Below are positions 7,448 to 17,500 of a DNA stretch of 21,031 nucleotides, one piece after another; the stretch's first letter is position 1; the number at the start of each line of letters is the position of its first letter. The position numbers and the translations under genes were made by a program. This DNA is from an uncultured Planctomycetales bacterium (GTDB lineage: Bacteria; Planctomycetota; Planctomycetia; Pirellulales; S012-138). Location of the stretch: positions 1 to 21,031 of the forward strand of contig CALJLD010000117.1 of the NCBI GenBank assembly GCA_937982665.1, written 5' to 3'. A model generated the notes under the pieces. The model saw only the letters and a list, made by a program, of their open reading frames with translations. It ran no database searches and was not told the DNA's origin.

Positions 7448-9022
7448 TTAGTGGTTGAACGTGAACTCCGCGCTGTTGACGATGGCCCAAAGGACATCGC
7501 CCAGGGCTTCTTCACTATTGCCGGTTGAGCCACCGGAGCTGACGTATTCCGCAAACTTGGATCGCTCCGTTTCGTCAGGTTCTCGCGAGAGTGCCGCCAG
7601 GAACAAAATCTCCACTCGTTGTCCACCACTCAGGTAGGGCGCGGTCAAACGAGTCAGGGTTCCCGTGGCGCCAAGTTCTGTCCCGTTGGTCACCGTTTGA
7701 CCGTTCATGATGGACAATGCCTGAGGGATGCCGGAGCGGTATTCGTCAGCGCCTTCTCCGACGCCACGAAAACGCGAGACAAACTCTTGCCGCATGGGAT
7801 CTTGAAACGCGATGGGGATATCCGGATTGGCGTTGGGTTGGCCAACATCCGTCCGGAGTCTCGTGGCCATCAGCAGGGCGTCATAGAGTTGTTCTGCGGT
7901 GAGGTTCTTGATTGCCATCCGCGCAAAGTGCGAAGTCGCCTCGTAGGTCTCGGCCGACTCAGAGCGGCTGGTCAATTGATACGCCTGGGAGCTGACAATC
8001 ACGCGATACAGATTGCGGAGATCATATCCGGAGCGGACGAAGTCGTCAGCCAACTCTTGCAACAATGCAGCATGTTGTGGAGTTTCGACAAGGCCCAGGT
8101 TGTCGATAGGTTCCGCCAATGACCGGCCGAACAATTGCTTCCAAACGCGATTGACGGTTGCTTTCGAAAAATACGGATTGCTGTTGGACGCCAACCAGAT
8201 GGCTAGCTCTCGGCGGCGGTTGGTGACATTGTCCGGCGCGGCTTCCCCGCCGAGGAAGGTTGGCGGAACAACCGTATCGGTCTCAGGCAGTGTGACTTCG
8301 CCTTCGGCCACATCTCTCAAACGCTGGGCCTGATCAAAGCGGTTAGGGTTCTCGGCCTGGACTCGTGCAAAGAACGCGGCATAGCCCCAAAATTCTTCCT
8401 GCTTCCAGTGAGCGAAGGGATGGTCATGACATTGAGCGCATCCAATCTGCACGCCCAGGAAGATTTCCGCCGTGCTGGACGCGATCTTCTCCGGCATGAC
8501 ATCCAAAGAGGTATAGAAAGTCGCCGGGCCGGCGTCATCACCACTGCCATCGGCGACGAGCAAATCGGCCACCAGGTTGTCATATCGCAGGTTGCTGGCA
8601 AATCGCTCGCGCAGCCATTCGCGGAACATGTCCTGGTTTCGCGCGAACGCGAACACGTCCGTTTCTTCCGGCAACAGGAAGTCCATCCAGATGTTCGCCA
8701 GGTGGCTGGCGTGTCGAGGGCTGTTGAGCAGGCGTTCAATCCGTTGCTCTCGCTTGTCCGGACTGGAATCTTCCAGGAAGGATCGGACGTCCGAAACGCG
8801 GGGAAGCGTGCCGGTCAGGTCGAGCGTAACGCGGCGAAGGAACTCGGCATCGGAAGAGTCCGCAGCGGGCGTGATGCCGATATCCGCCCAAGATTCCGCA
8901 AGCAACTCGTCAATGCGGCGGGACATCTCCGGCCGGGTAAGTTCCTGTCCCTGGGTCTGGGAAACCACAGCGCTCAGGCCGATGACAGCGAAGATGACGG
9001 TTCGGACTCGCGATAGCCGCAT
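7448..9022 (-). CDS. DUF1549/DUF1553 (PSCyt2/PSD1) secreted protein
   Basis: This 524-residue protein starts with a signal peptide (MRLSRVRTVIFAVIGL, cleavage near QTQGQ-E, residue 25). The DUF1549/PSCyt2 domain runs to about residue 225 and ends in the hallmark GCAQCHDHPFAHWK (194-207), whose CxxCH could bind haem c. The DUF1553/PSD1 domain follows, from about RRRELAIWLA to SSQAYQLTSR and on to the C-terminus. Such proteins are abundant in planctomycetes and are usually paired with a DUF1501 protein, as a presumed secreted module for degrading sulfated or complex polysaccharides; the molecular role is unproven. The form here lacks the N-terminal PSCyt1 domain and has no DUF1501 neighbour, but an EF-hand lipoprotein instead. 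The ATG at 9022 is preferred over a TTG at 9034 because GGGGTG lies 5 nt before it. Confidence 0.92.
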   Translation of the reverse strand: MRLSRVRTVIFAVIGLSAVVSQTQGQELTRPEMSRRIDELLAESWADIGITPAADSSDAEFLRRVTLDLTGTLPRVSDVRSFLEDSSPDKREQRIERLLNSPRHASHLANIWMDFLLPEETDVFAFARNQDMFREWLRERFASNLRYDNLVADLLVADGSGDDAGPATFYTSLDVMPEKIASSTAEIFLGVQIGCAQCHDHPFAHWKQEEFWGYAAFFARVQAENPNRFDQAQRLRDVAEGEVTLPETDTVVPPTFLGGEAAPDNVTNRRRELAIWLASNSNPYFSKATVNRVWKQLFGRSLAEPIDNLGLVETPQHAALLQELADDFVRSGYDLRNLYRVIVSSQAYQLTSRSESAETYEATSHFARMAIKNLTAEQLYDALLMATRLRTDVGQPNANPDIPIAFQDPMRQEFVSRFRGVGEGADEYRSGIPQALSIMNGQTVTNGTELGATGTLTRLTAPYLSGGQRVEILFLAALSREPDETERSKFAEYVSSGGSTGNSEEALGDVLWAIVNSAEFTFNH

Positions 9023-9328
9023 TGGACACCCCAAAGGAGAAACTAAGGAGATTGCTGTTCCAAACTGGTCTTGGCGGACGTGGCCGGTACAACCGTGGCG
9101 GAGAAAGCGGACTGGCGCACAGCCTCAGTATAGCGGTGATAAGGCACATGGAGCCAGCAAACTCAGGCACGGAACCGGTTTGTTCCACTAGACGCTGCTG
9201 CTCATTTCTCGATAATGGGGGGTTTGCCTGCGAATTCCCTCTGGACGAGATCCGGGGAGATCGCCACGAAAATTGCGAATCACGCCCTCGCGGCTGGCGA
9301 ACACAATAGAAGTCATCAGGAGCCCACA
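9023..9328. other. Divergent intergenic region
   Basis: This 306-base gap lies between the divergent DUF1549/DUF1553 and TIM-barrel genes and must hold both promoters. I see no -35/-10 pair strong enough to place. Two AAGGAG motifs on the plus strand (9034-9039 and 9045-9050) have no good start codon behind them. The real ribosome site of the rightward gene is AGGAG at 9318-9322. A 95-codon plus frame crosses the region but needs a TTG start and has no recognisable content. Confidence 0.6.
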
Positions 9329-10321
9329 ATGCAACGTAACTTCAGCACCAAGGAACTTGGTTTTACCGCTCCTCAGAATGAGCAGATTGAGATGGCACTG
9401 ACGTACGAGTTTACGTCGATCGACTTCGATATCACGGAGTTTGGCCGCCAGGTTCAATCGCGAGGAATGGAGATCGCTCGACGTTTGATTGATAGTGCGG
9501 AGCACTTGGGGATTGGCACCTTTCGCTTGCCGTTCGCTCTTAATGAGCCTGATGGCGTATACAGCAGCGAGATGCAGCGTCTGCCGGCACTGGGCCGAGC
9601 CGCGCAGGAAATCGCCGCTCAACGATGCGTCTCGGTGGTGAAACCGTTTAGCGATTCACTTTCCATGCAGGAGAACTTTGAACTGCACCGCAAGCGAGCC
9701 GCGGAAGTTGCAGCGGCTTTGGGTGAGTGCGGAATCAAGTTTGGTTTGGAGTTCGTCGCTCCGGCATCTGCTCGAGAAGGAAAGACCCACGCATTCATTC
9801 ACACGTTTGATGAACTGCTCACACTGGTCGATGGTTTGCCGAACGTCGGCGTCGTGATCGATGCGTGGCAGTTGTACGCTTCGGGCGTTGGTGCGGAAGT
9901 GCTCCAGAAGGTCAACGTTGACAACATCGTGTGTGTTCGCCTGGGTGACGCGCCGCCGGATGTAGCCGCGGCAGATTTGACGCTGCAAAACCGGTTCTTG
10001 CCTGCCGAGAGTGGAACGGTTGATTGCACGGCCTTTGTCAAGCAATTGGAAGCCATGGGCTATGAAGGCCCCATCACTCCAATGTGTGACGGCGGCAACT
10101 TCCGCGGTGAGCGCCGTGACCAGGTGGCGGAAATGGCCGGAATGCGGATGAATACCGTTTGGGTCGATGCCGGACTTGCAGAGCCGGAGCCCGAATCGCT
10201 GTACTCGCCGATGGCGCAAGCCGAGGAAGAAGGCGAAGGCGAAGACAACGCCGAGGCGTCCGCCAACGGAGAAACGGAAGCGGCAGAGAGCGAAAAGCAG
10301 ACGGAAGCCGCGAATGCCTAG
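9329..10321 (+). CDS. Xylose-isomerase-like TIM-barrel (sugar phosphate isomerase/epimerase family) protein
   Basis: The ATG at 9329 has AGGAG 6 nt upstream; the frame opens earlier but lacks such a site. The 330-residue cytoplasmic protein has the strand pattern of the AP-endonuclease-2/xylose-isomerase-like barrel: GIGTFRLPF (61-69), GIKFGLEFVAP (135-145), NVGVVIDAW (172-180), VCVRLGDAP (201-209) and EGPITPM (246-252). Relatives isomerise or epimerise sugars at a metal held by Glu, Asp, His and Glu. Glu141 and Asp178 fit the first two ligands. The expected histidine is replaced by Arg204 and the last glutamate by Pro/Met at 251-252, and the histidine usual after DxW is Gln181. Activity is therefore doubtful. 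A charged tail of Glu/Ala/Gly (about 297-330) is unlike the family and looks disordered. The voltage-sensor gene follows 151 nt downstream. Confidence 0.8.
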   Translation: MQRNFSTKELGFTAPQNEQIEMALTYEFTSIDFDITEFGRQVQSRGMEIARRLIDSAEHLGIGTFRLPFALNEPDGVYSSEMQRLPALGRAAQEIAAQRCVSVVKPFSDSLSMQENFELHRKRAAEVAAALGECGIKFGLEFVAPASAREGKTHAFIHTFDELLTLVDGLPNVGVVIDAWQLYASGVGAEVLQKVNVDNIVCVRLGDAPPDVAAADLTLQNRFLPAESGTVDCTAFVKQLEAMGYEGPITPMCDGGNFRGERRDQVAEMAGMRMNTVWVDAGLAEPEPESLYSPMAQAEEEGEGEDNAEASANGETEAAESEKQTEAANA

Positions 10322-10363
10322 CGTGTTGCCGTTCGCCAGGGCAACAAGCGGGGCAGAGACTAC

Positions 10364-10386
10364 GGAACAGCAACATTTGCTGTTCC
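10364..10386. terminator. Perfect 10-bp stem with 3-nt loop between two plus-strand genes
   Basis: GGAACAGCAA (10364-10373) and TTGCTGTTCC (10377-10386) form a perfect inverted repeat with loop CAT, 43 nt after the TIM-barrel stop. There is no T-run, so it is either a Rho-independent-like transcript end, an mRNA-stabilising hairpin, or a dyad operator for the next gene, whose ATG is 86 nt further on. Confidence 0.6.
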
Positions 10387-10472
10387 TTGCGGCATCGGCA
10401 TAGCCACATCGACAAGGACCAGTCTCATTCCTGTTTGACTCGGGACGGCGCACCTTCGCAGGTTGATTGTCG

Positions 10473-13400
10473 ATGGCCTCAGAACCTTCCGCCAGTTCAA
10501 GCCGCGAGAACCCGCCGCGGGAAGAGCTGACGCAGGACCCCACCAGCGCGCAGTCAGCTGCTCAACAGGTTGCTCTCACTTCCGCGAAAGAACTCTTGCG
10601 GGAAGAGGCCGAAGTCCTACGGCAGCTTGTTGCCGAGCAATCTCAGGCGGAAGCTACCAACACCGCGGCTGCCAATCTGCAACGCGATGTTCGCGCTTGG
10701 CGAAAACTCTTGGCCGACTACGGTCTGGCTGACGCGGCCGCCACCGCTGACCAATTGCTGGTGGAATTAGGCCGAGAGAGGGCCGACGCCTGGTGTCAGC
10801 AACACCTCAATCGCCCTGCCCCGGAAGATGCGGATGTGCTCTTTCGCCGTCTTGCGAGAACGACTCGCTTGCAGTTGGGCTTGCCGGCCAATCATGACGA
10901 GGCACGGCTCAACGAGCAGTTTGATCGCGTGCGTGATCACCTTCGCGGTCAACTACTTGAGGTCATTGAGATCGTTCCCCCAACAGAGCAAGTCCGCCGC
11001 CAATGGGTGAGCATGCTGGTTGATCGTGCGGACGCAATCCTCACGGCCATTGATGAAACTTCGCCAGACGCGGCCGCGTGGCAGTTGCAACTCGTCCTGG
11101 ACGACATCAAGTGGCATCGGGAGAACGTTGAGCGGCGTTCCGGTTCGGGTCGACGCCGTCTCGCACGTCGCATCCGCCGCATTCGCGCGGAGCGCCAAGA
11201 ACGCCAACTGCAACACAAGCTTGAAAAGCGATTTGAATCGAAGAACGTCGCGCGGTTCGAGCGGACAATCTTTTGGTTGATTTTTCTGGTGCTTGGCCTG
11301 ATCGTCGTCGAGTTCGCATTCGACTTGCCAGGACGCGTTGTGTTTTGGCTACACATCGCAGATGGCTTGATCTGCCTTGTTTTTCTGTGGGAGTTTTTCT
11401 TCAAGCTTGCGCTTGTTGAGCAGAAGTGGTTGTGGTTCCGGCGGCATGCATTGATAGATCTCTTGCCGTCAATTCCGTTCGGCCTGCTGACAATTGGGGC
11501 GACGAATCCGGTCGATGCAACTCGCGCCGCCCGAGCCGGGCGTTTGATTCGGCTGTCGCGATTGGTGCGGTATGTCCGCATCTTGCGTCCGTTCGTCCGA
11601 ATGATTCGCGCGTTTGGGTTCTTGATTCGAGGACTTGATCGGCTGGCGCGCAGTTATGGCCGCGTATTGAATCGCAACATTATTCTCTTTCCCACGCGCG
11701 AAGAACGTCGTCGCGGCAAAGACGAACAGGAAAGCGCGGAGTGGCGGTTGCGCACGCGGCGCGTTGAGTTGGAAACGCGTTGGCGGGAATTACTTGCCCA
11801 AGCCGAGCCTCAACAGCGAGATCAAGTTGCGACGCTGCGATTGGAGGGTTTCGCGGCTGCGTTGCGCGACGAACAAGAACGTAGCCAATCCGCTTGCGAC
11901 GTGGCCGATGAAACTGCGCCACCCATTGGCGAAGTGCCTGCCGAGTTGGCGCTGCGACGTTTGGCTTCCACCACACCGCAAGAAGTGCGGATGGTCTTGG
12001 GGGATGAATTAACGCGACGTGTCGCTCGCATAGTGCGCACATTTGCCTGGCCGCCCTTGCGGTGGCTTCCGATCATCATCGCGTTTGCGCCACGGATTTC
12101 CCGCCGCATGACAGACGAAGAGGTCGTGGCCGCGGCCGCGCATTCGGCTTCCAAGCGCTTCGGCAAATACTACGCAAGATATCTCTGGTTCAGCGACTTA
12201 TATGGAACTGTCACGCCGTCTGAGTTTCTTGATCGCTTGGGCGGAATGCTCGTCAAAGCTTCTTTTCGCCCGACGTATCGGTTAGCCCTCTTTGGTGGCT
12301 TGTTTCTGATCACGCAACAACTCTTGCAGTTGGTCAAGAACACTCAACTACAGCGTGTTGCCGCGTTTCTGGAAAGCACCGTTGGTACGCCGCTGATCAT
12401 TCTCGGCGGCATTTGCGTCTTTGTGTTGGGCATCGGCTGGTGGCTCAAGCGCCTCGCCCGAGAAGCGACCGAATTCTACGAACGAGCCGTTCACGCGCAA
12501 TTCCTGGCGTTGACGGAAGACTTTCGCGCGCGGCACTTGGAACGCGATTCCGAGATCATTCATGAACGCGTTCTTCAGTCCGAATGGAATTTGATCACGG
12601 CGGGAATGTCACACGCGCCCGCGCGAGAGTTGCAGGTGGAGGACTTTCGCCGCCGCGTCAACATGTCGTTGGTGGGCGATCACACGCAGCAGGGCAGTTC
12701 ATTCGACTTGTTGGAACGCACGGCGCTGATCTACCGCGATTCGCTCGACGGGGCGATGTTTGCCGACTCCGACACGCGAGCCACGAGCCAGTTGTTGGGG
12801 AATCCTTCCGTGCAACAAGCGTTGCAACTTTCGGCTCGCGTCAGCCGTCGCGATAAGAAATCGCTTCGCGTGCTGGATCTTGAGCGGCAAAAATCGCTCT
12901 TTGGCGGACCGTATTTGTGGTTCAACTTCATCTCGCGATCCATTGCGCATTCGGCCGCATGTTTGATTGTGGACTACAACCGCAATGCTATCCCGCTGGC
13001 GGAGTTAGCCATCGCGTCCCCTTCGGCAAGGCAGCGCTACGAGGCCTGGATCTCGGCCGAGAGCGACATCTTCAACGCGGATGAAGCCCCGGCCAAGTGG
13101 GACTACACCACCACGGCGTTCACGGCACTGCATTTCTTGGATGATGTCCATGAACGTGATGAAGACGTAGCGCGGCGCTTTGGCGAAGACGTTTGCCAAA
13201 AAATGCGCCGTGATCGGGGACTTCTCTTTCGCCGCGTTTTCGGCACGTATCCACTGCATCGCAGGCAAAAGGAACTTCGTCTGCTGAACGTGTACGTGCT
13301 CTACGATAAGTGGCTCGGCGGCGGTAAGGCCATCTTCTTGCCGCTGGTTTTCTTCTTCCGCGGCTGCAAGACTGTCTGGCGATGTTTCAAGTGGACCATC

Positions 13401-14558
13401 AAAGCCATCAGCGAGGTCCGCAATCCCAACCGTCGCACTCGTTACGATGACGCGGCTGATGCCGACTTCGCCACGGCCGTGCGAAAGATCGATCGCATGC
13501 GCGGACCGGTGACGCACGCGGCCGTGACGTTGCGAGCCAAGTTTGATCCCGGCTACCTGGGCATTGCTTTGCCAGGCGAAGGAGCCGATACCGCGGCTGC
13601 CCCGCAGTTTGAAGAAGACTTGCGATTTCTGGATGCGGACCCTGAGTTTGTTCGCGAAATGCGCGATGCCCGGCGTCGCGCGGTTCGCGATATGCGGCGG
13701 CTTGAGGAAATGTTCGCCGCTGGTCTTTTGGAGCAGCTCGAAGAGATTGCCGAAGTGCCTGCAGGTTCATTTCAAACAGACGAACATCGTCGCGCGGCAG
13801 CGATCGTCTATTCGGCCGACTACGAGCAGATTCGCACATTAGTATCCGGCGCGGAAGTTTTGGAGCGTGTGGCCGTCGCCGCACCGGCCATGCACTTGCC
13901 GGCGGTTCGGTCCTGGTTTGCCTGGCGTCGGCGACCGCTCTTCAAACGTTGGTGGAAAGCAAATGCCAACAAGCTTGCGGAGAGATCTCGCGGTGCCGAA
14001 GACGCAAGCGGACTCACGGCCAGCACACTGATCTCAAGTTCGACCGCGATTGAGAAGCAACCGAACAACTCTTCGCCATCCCCAACAGCGTCGAAAGAAC
14101 ACGACAACCTGGCGATAAAGACATCGCCCAACACATCGACCAACAGCACAAGCGAAGGAACGAAAGGAAGCGCGAACGAAGACCAGGCCGACATCGCACG
14201 ACAAGCGGCCTGGCGAGCGATCTTCAGCAACTTGGACGGCGCCGGTCAGGCGTTATTGATGTGGGGGAAACACGGCGACGATGCGCGTTCTCTCGGTCTC
14301 GCCAAGCTTGCCAACATTCTCCGCCACCCCAACCGCGTCAGCGAACACCTCGTTACGCTACGAACTATCCAAACACTGGCCATGCTGGATATCGTCCATT
14401 ATCGCTCTCACGTTTATCGTCTCGGAAACTACAAGGCGACAGAAGACGACGTCAACGATTTGCTCACCTGGCGGGCCAGCCGTGCGTCCGAAACAGCAAG
14501 CTTCGCCGAAACAACGCTGATGGAAGCGGGACAGGAAGCGCACGAAGAACTCGAGTGA
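10473..14558 (+). CDS. Large membrane protein with pore-less voltage-sensor (S1-S4) domain, otherwise unknown
   Basis: The 1361-residue product starts at ATG 10473 (AGG ten nt upstream; a TTG at 10467 is possible). Residues 30-255 are charged and helical, ending in an Arg-rich stretch (227-248). S1 is about 265-285 and S2 289-313, with WEFFFKL carrying Glu307 and Lys311. S3 is 325-342 with Asp329 in ALIDLLPSIPF. S4 is 351-386, with arginine at 351, 354, 357, 360, 363, 366, 369 and 372, then 376 and 379. This is the voltage-gated cation channel sensor pattern. No pore helix or TVGYG-like filter follows; a charged segment runs to about 520, then hydrophobic segments lie near 531-540, 602-620, 639-658 and 954-962. 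The long C-terminal part resembles nothing I recognise and has a Ser/Thr/Asn/Pro-rich linker (1180-1236) before a helical end domain. A role in sensing membrane potential is inferred, not shown. Confidence 0.85.
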   Translation: MASEPSASSSRENPPREELTQDPTSAQSAAQQVALTSAKELLREEAEVLRQLVAEQSQAEATNTAAANLQRDVRAWRKLLADYGLADAAATADQLLVELGRERADAWCQQHLNRPAPEDADVLFRRLARTTRLQLGLPANHDEARLNEQFDRVRDHLRGQLLEVIEIVPPTEQVRRQWVSMLVDRADAILTAIDETSPDAAAWQLQLVLDDIKWHRENVERRSGSGRRRLARRIRRIRAERQERQLQHKLEKRFESKNVARFERTIFWLIFLVLGLIVVEFAFDLPGRVVFWLHIADGLICLVFLWEFFFKLALVEQKWLWFRRHALIDLLPSIPFGLLTIGATNPVDATRAARAGRLIRLSRLVRYVRILRPFVRMIRAFGFLIRGLDRLARSYGRVLNRNIILFPTREERRRGKDEQESAEWRLRTRRVELETRWRELLAQAEPQQRDQVATLRLEGFAAALRDEQERSQSACDVADETAPPIGEVPAELALRRLASTTPQEVRMVLGDELTRRVARIVRTFAWPPLRWLPIIIAFAPRISRRMTDEEVVAAAAHSASKRFGKYYARYLWFSDLYGTVTPSEFLDRLGGMLVKASFRPTYRLALFGGLFLITQQLLQLVKNTQLQRVAAFLESTVGTPLIILGGICVFVLGIGWWLKRLAREATEFYERAVHAQFLALTEDFRARHLERDSEIIHERVLQSEWNLITAGMSHAPARELQVEDFRRRVNMSLVGDHTQQGSSFDLLERTALIYRDSLDGAMFADSDTRATSQLLGNPSVQQALQLSARVSRRDKKSLRVLDLERQKSLFGGPYLWFNFISRSIAHSAACLIVDYNRNAIPLAELAIASPSARQRYEAWISAESDIFNADEAPAKWDYTTTAFTALHFLDDVHERDEDVARRFGEDVCQKMRRDRGLLFRRVFGTYPLHRRQKELRLLNVYVLYDKWLGGGKAIFLPLVFFFRGCKTVWRCFKWTIKAISEVRNPNRRTRYDDAADADFATAVRKIDRMRGPVTHAAVTLRAKFDPGYLGIALPGEGADTAAAPQFEEDLRFLDADPEFVREMRDARRRAVRDMRRLEEMFAAGLLEQLEEIAEVPAGSFQTDEHRRAAAIVYSADYEQIRTLVSGAEVLERVAVAAPAMHLPAVRSWFAWRRRPLFKRWWKANANKLAERSRGAEDASGLTASTLISSSTAIEKQPNNSSPSPTASKEHDNLAIKTSPNTSTNSTSEGTKGSANEDQADIARQAAWRAIFSNLDGAGQALLMWGKHGDDARSLGLAKLANILRHPNRVSEHLVTLRTIQTLAMLDIVHYRSHVYRLGNYKATEDDVNDLLTWRASRASETASFAETTLMEAGQEAHEELE

Positions 14559-14570
14559 ACAAATCTACGT

Positions 14571-17500
14571 CTATTCGTCCGCCGTAAAGGGAATCTGCAC
14601 CACAACACTTGTCGTATCGTTTAGCCCGCATAGCAGTCGCTTGCCATCAGGTGAGAACACAAGGGAGCGTACGGCGGCGGGAAAGCCGGCCACTATGGCA
14701 AGCCGCTTGCCTGAGCGTGCGTCGACGACACCGATCTCGCCGTGTGGATTGAGCGCTGCCACCAGTCGGCCATCGCCAGAGATGGTGGCCGTTTCAATGT
14801 AGCTGGGGGCTCCTTCCAAATCGTTGCCATCGAAGGCCTGCAGGTCAAACGTGCGAATCTTCTCCAGCGTGTTCATGTTGATCAAAGACAGTTCCGCTTT
14901 GATTGGCGTTCCAAACGTCCGGTAGTTTGCCAACCCCAACTGCTGGTCGTGGGTCAGTGCCAATTCCGTGACGTTGGGAAGTTCAGCTGGCTCATCCGTT
15001 GCAGTGAGCGTTGGAACTTGCCAACTGAGGACTTGGTTCTCGGTTCTCGTCAATGCTTGCAGCGTGTTGTTTGAGGCAAACCACAGTCCTGCAACTTGTG
15101 TTTCCGCCGGGAGCGATGCCGTGCCGAGATGCTCGCCGGTGTTTGGATTGAACAGGAATATCTCCGGCAGTTCGTTCTCATTGGTTCCGCCGCCAAAGAC
15201 AGCGCCCCAATTCCCGTCTGCGGAGATTGCCAGGTGTTGCGAGTACGAACGCAAGTTTCGGTAGGCGTAATTCAACTCACCGCTGTTTGCGTCCCAGCAC
15301 AACAAAGCTCCAGATGATACCTGCTGGTTTCTGTACGGTTTGCCGATAATCCCGCATGCGATCACAGCGGATCCATCTGGCGAAAACTTCGCCCGGTAGA
15401 AGTTGCTTTTGCCTACATCCAATCGATGTGACCGCAAGATTTCCCCAGTTGCGGCGTCCCAGACGTTAAGCACAGAATCGCCAGCAGTAAGCAGTCGCGT
15501 ACCGTCCGGCGAAACGTCCAAGTAGTACGGAGTTCGAATCAACTGCGTCGGATCGTGGAATTGCCGCTTGCCCGATGCAATGTCCCAAACACAAATTTCA
15601 AACCATGCACCGCAAGTTGCCAGCTGTGTGCCAGCGGGGTTGAAGGCAAGCCCACGGGGAAAATGGTTGAAACCAACGGCATCCTCCAAATTGCGCACAA
15701 GTTTGCCGCTTTCCAGGTCATAGACTCGAATCCCCAACTGCGTCGCCACGGCAAATTGCCGCTGGTCATGCGAAACGACTGCCGGGCCGGTCTGCTCATC
15801 CTCCGTCGCAATCTCTCGCAACAGATCGCCCGTTTCGACTTCCCAGATCTTTGTTTCCGGAACGAGTTGACCGGCAGCGTCACGTTTGCCGCCGCGTGTG
15901 AGAATCCTGTCTCCGTCTCCCAGGAATGTGATGCTGCGGATACGGTCTTCGCTGACTTGCTTGCTGAAATAGGGCGTCTGCGGATTGTCGATTTCCCACA
16001 CCACCATATAACCGTTTCGTCTGTTGCTGGCGATGTGTTTACCGTCTGGGGAGAACTCCAAATTCAGATCTTCCGCCATGTTGCCCATGCTTGGCGCGAA
16101 TGTCTCCAGCAATTCGCCGGTGCGGCTGTCTCGCAACTCAATGGATCCCCATTGTTTGCCCGTGACCAACTTCTTCCCGTCTGGCGAGAACTTGATTGCA
16201 TAAAACCCTTGTGTCGACCGTTCAAGAGCGAAGACTTGCTCGCCTGTGGCGAACGCAATCACGGTCAGCGTGCCGTTTCTCCCGGCGATGCCGACATGCT
16301 TTCCGTCAGGCGAAAAGTCCATCGCCATGGTTCCGCCGTGGTTGCCTTCGATCACCATGCGACGAACAAGCTCGCCGGACTTGGGATCGAACACGCTGAG
16401 CAGATCATCATGTCCCGCGCAAACCAACCATCGCCCATCTGGCGTATAAGCCACGCAGGTGGGCAAATCGCGATTCCTTAAAGCATCGGACCCCAAGCGA
16501 TGAAGCCACCGCTGGCTGTTTTTCTGCCGCGATGCAGGTGCTGGCGCTCCATCTGCGGTTAACTTGTTGGGCGATTGTATTTCGGCCCAAACAGAAACGC
16601 TGGACAACGCGCCGCACACAAGCAGCAGTCCCACAGCCATGGCAACGCTCCGCGCGCGTCCGCACGTTGCGTTTGTATGGAACGAGCCCAGCATCAACTT
16701 CCGCACACGGCGATAGAGCTCCGAACGTCGCGCGAAGATGCCCGAAGCGGGGAGTGGCGTTTTCCGGCCAACAAGCAAGCGAGCCAGGTTCAACAAGTGC
16801 TGAGCGTATTCGACCGGCGAGCCCGCGCACTCGGCTGCGGCCGCATCCGCAATCAATTCCTGCGACATGCGCAATTCGCGCCGCATCAACCACAGCAGCG
16901 GATTCCAATAGTAGAGCGGTAGCGTAATGCTGAAGAGCAGCCAACTCACGGCATCTCGGCGATGGACATGGCTGTACTCGTGACAGAGTGTGAGACGCAA
17001 CTCATCGCCCGAACATCGCAGCGCGTCGGCCATCACCGTTGGCAACAAAACGACCGGCCGCAGCACGCCGAACGTGATCGGCTGTGCAACGTGCTCAGAG
17101 ATCAAGAGCTGCGCGCATCGCCGTTGTTTTGTGCCGCCGGCCTCAACAACTTGTCGCCATTGCACCAGCACATGTTCCGGTGGAGGCAATCCCTTGCGCC
17201 GCATGATTTCCAATCGAAGATAGCCCAACAGGCTCCAACCTGCCGCCACGCTGCTACCGACGAACAAGACAACCCAACAGACAATCGGCCAGGCGATGCC
17301 CGTTCCCTTAACAGTTGGGCTTTCTTCCAATGTTCGCGGCAAAGAGTTTGTTGCTGTGCTGTCGTATTCGCGAACGGCGTCTCGCTCTTCTTGCCAAGGT
17401 TGCGGACCAAAGTGTTCCAACTCGTGATCCAGTCGGGTGCGATCACTTGGTCCCGCAGGCCCATTGGGCAACACTGCTGCAACAGAAGTTACGGTGTCCT

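Noticed and set aside
9022..9309. 95-codon plus-strand reading frame in the divergent gap
   Set aside because: Needs a TTG start, has no upstream ribosome site and overlaps the start of the DUF1549 gene antisense; no known domain.
10473..14558. Conventional voltage-gated potassium channel
   Set aside because: The S1-S4 sensor is followed by charged sequence with no pore helix or TVGYG-type filter.
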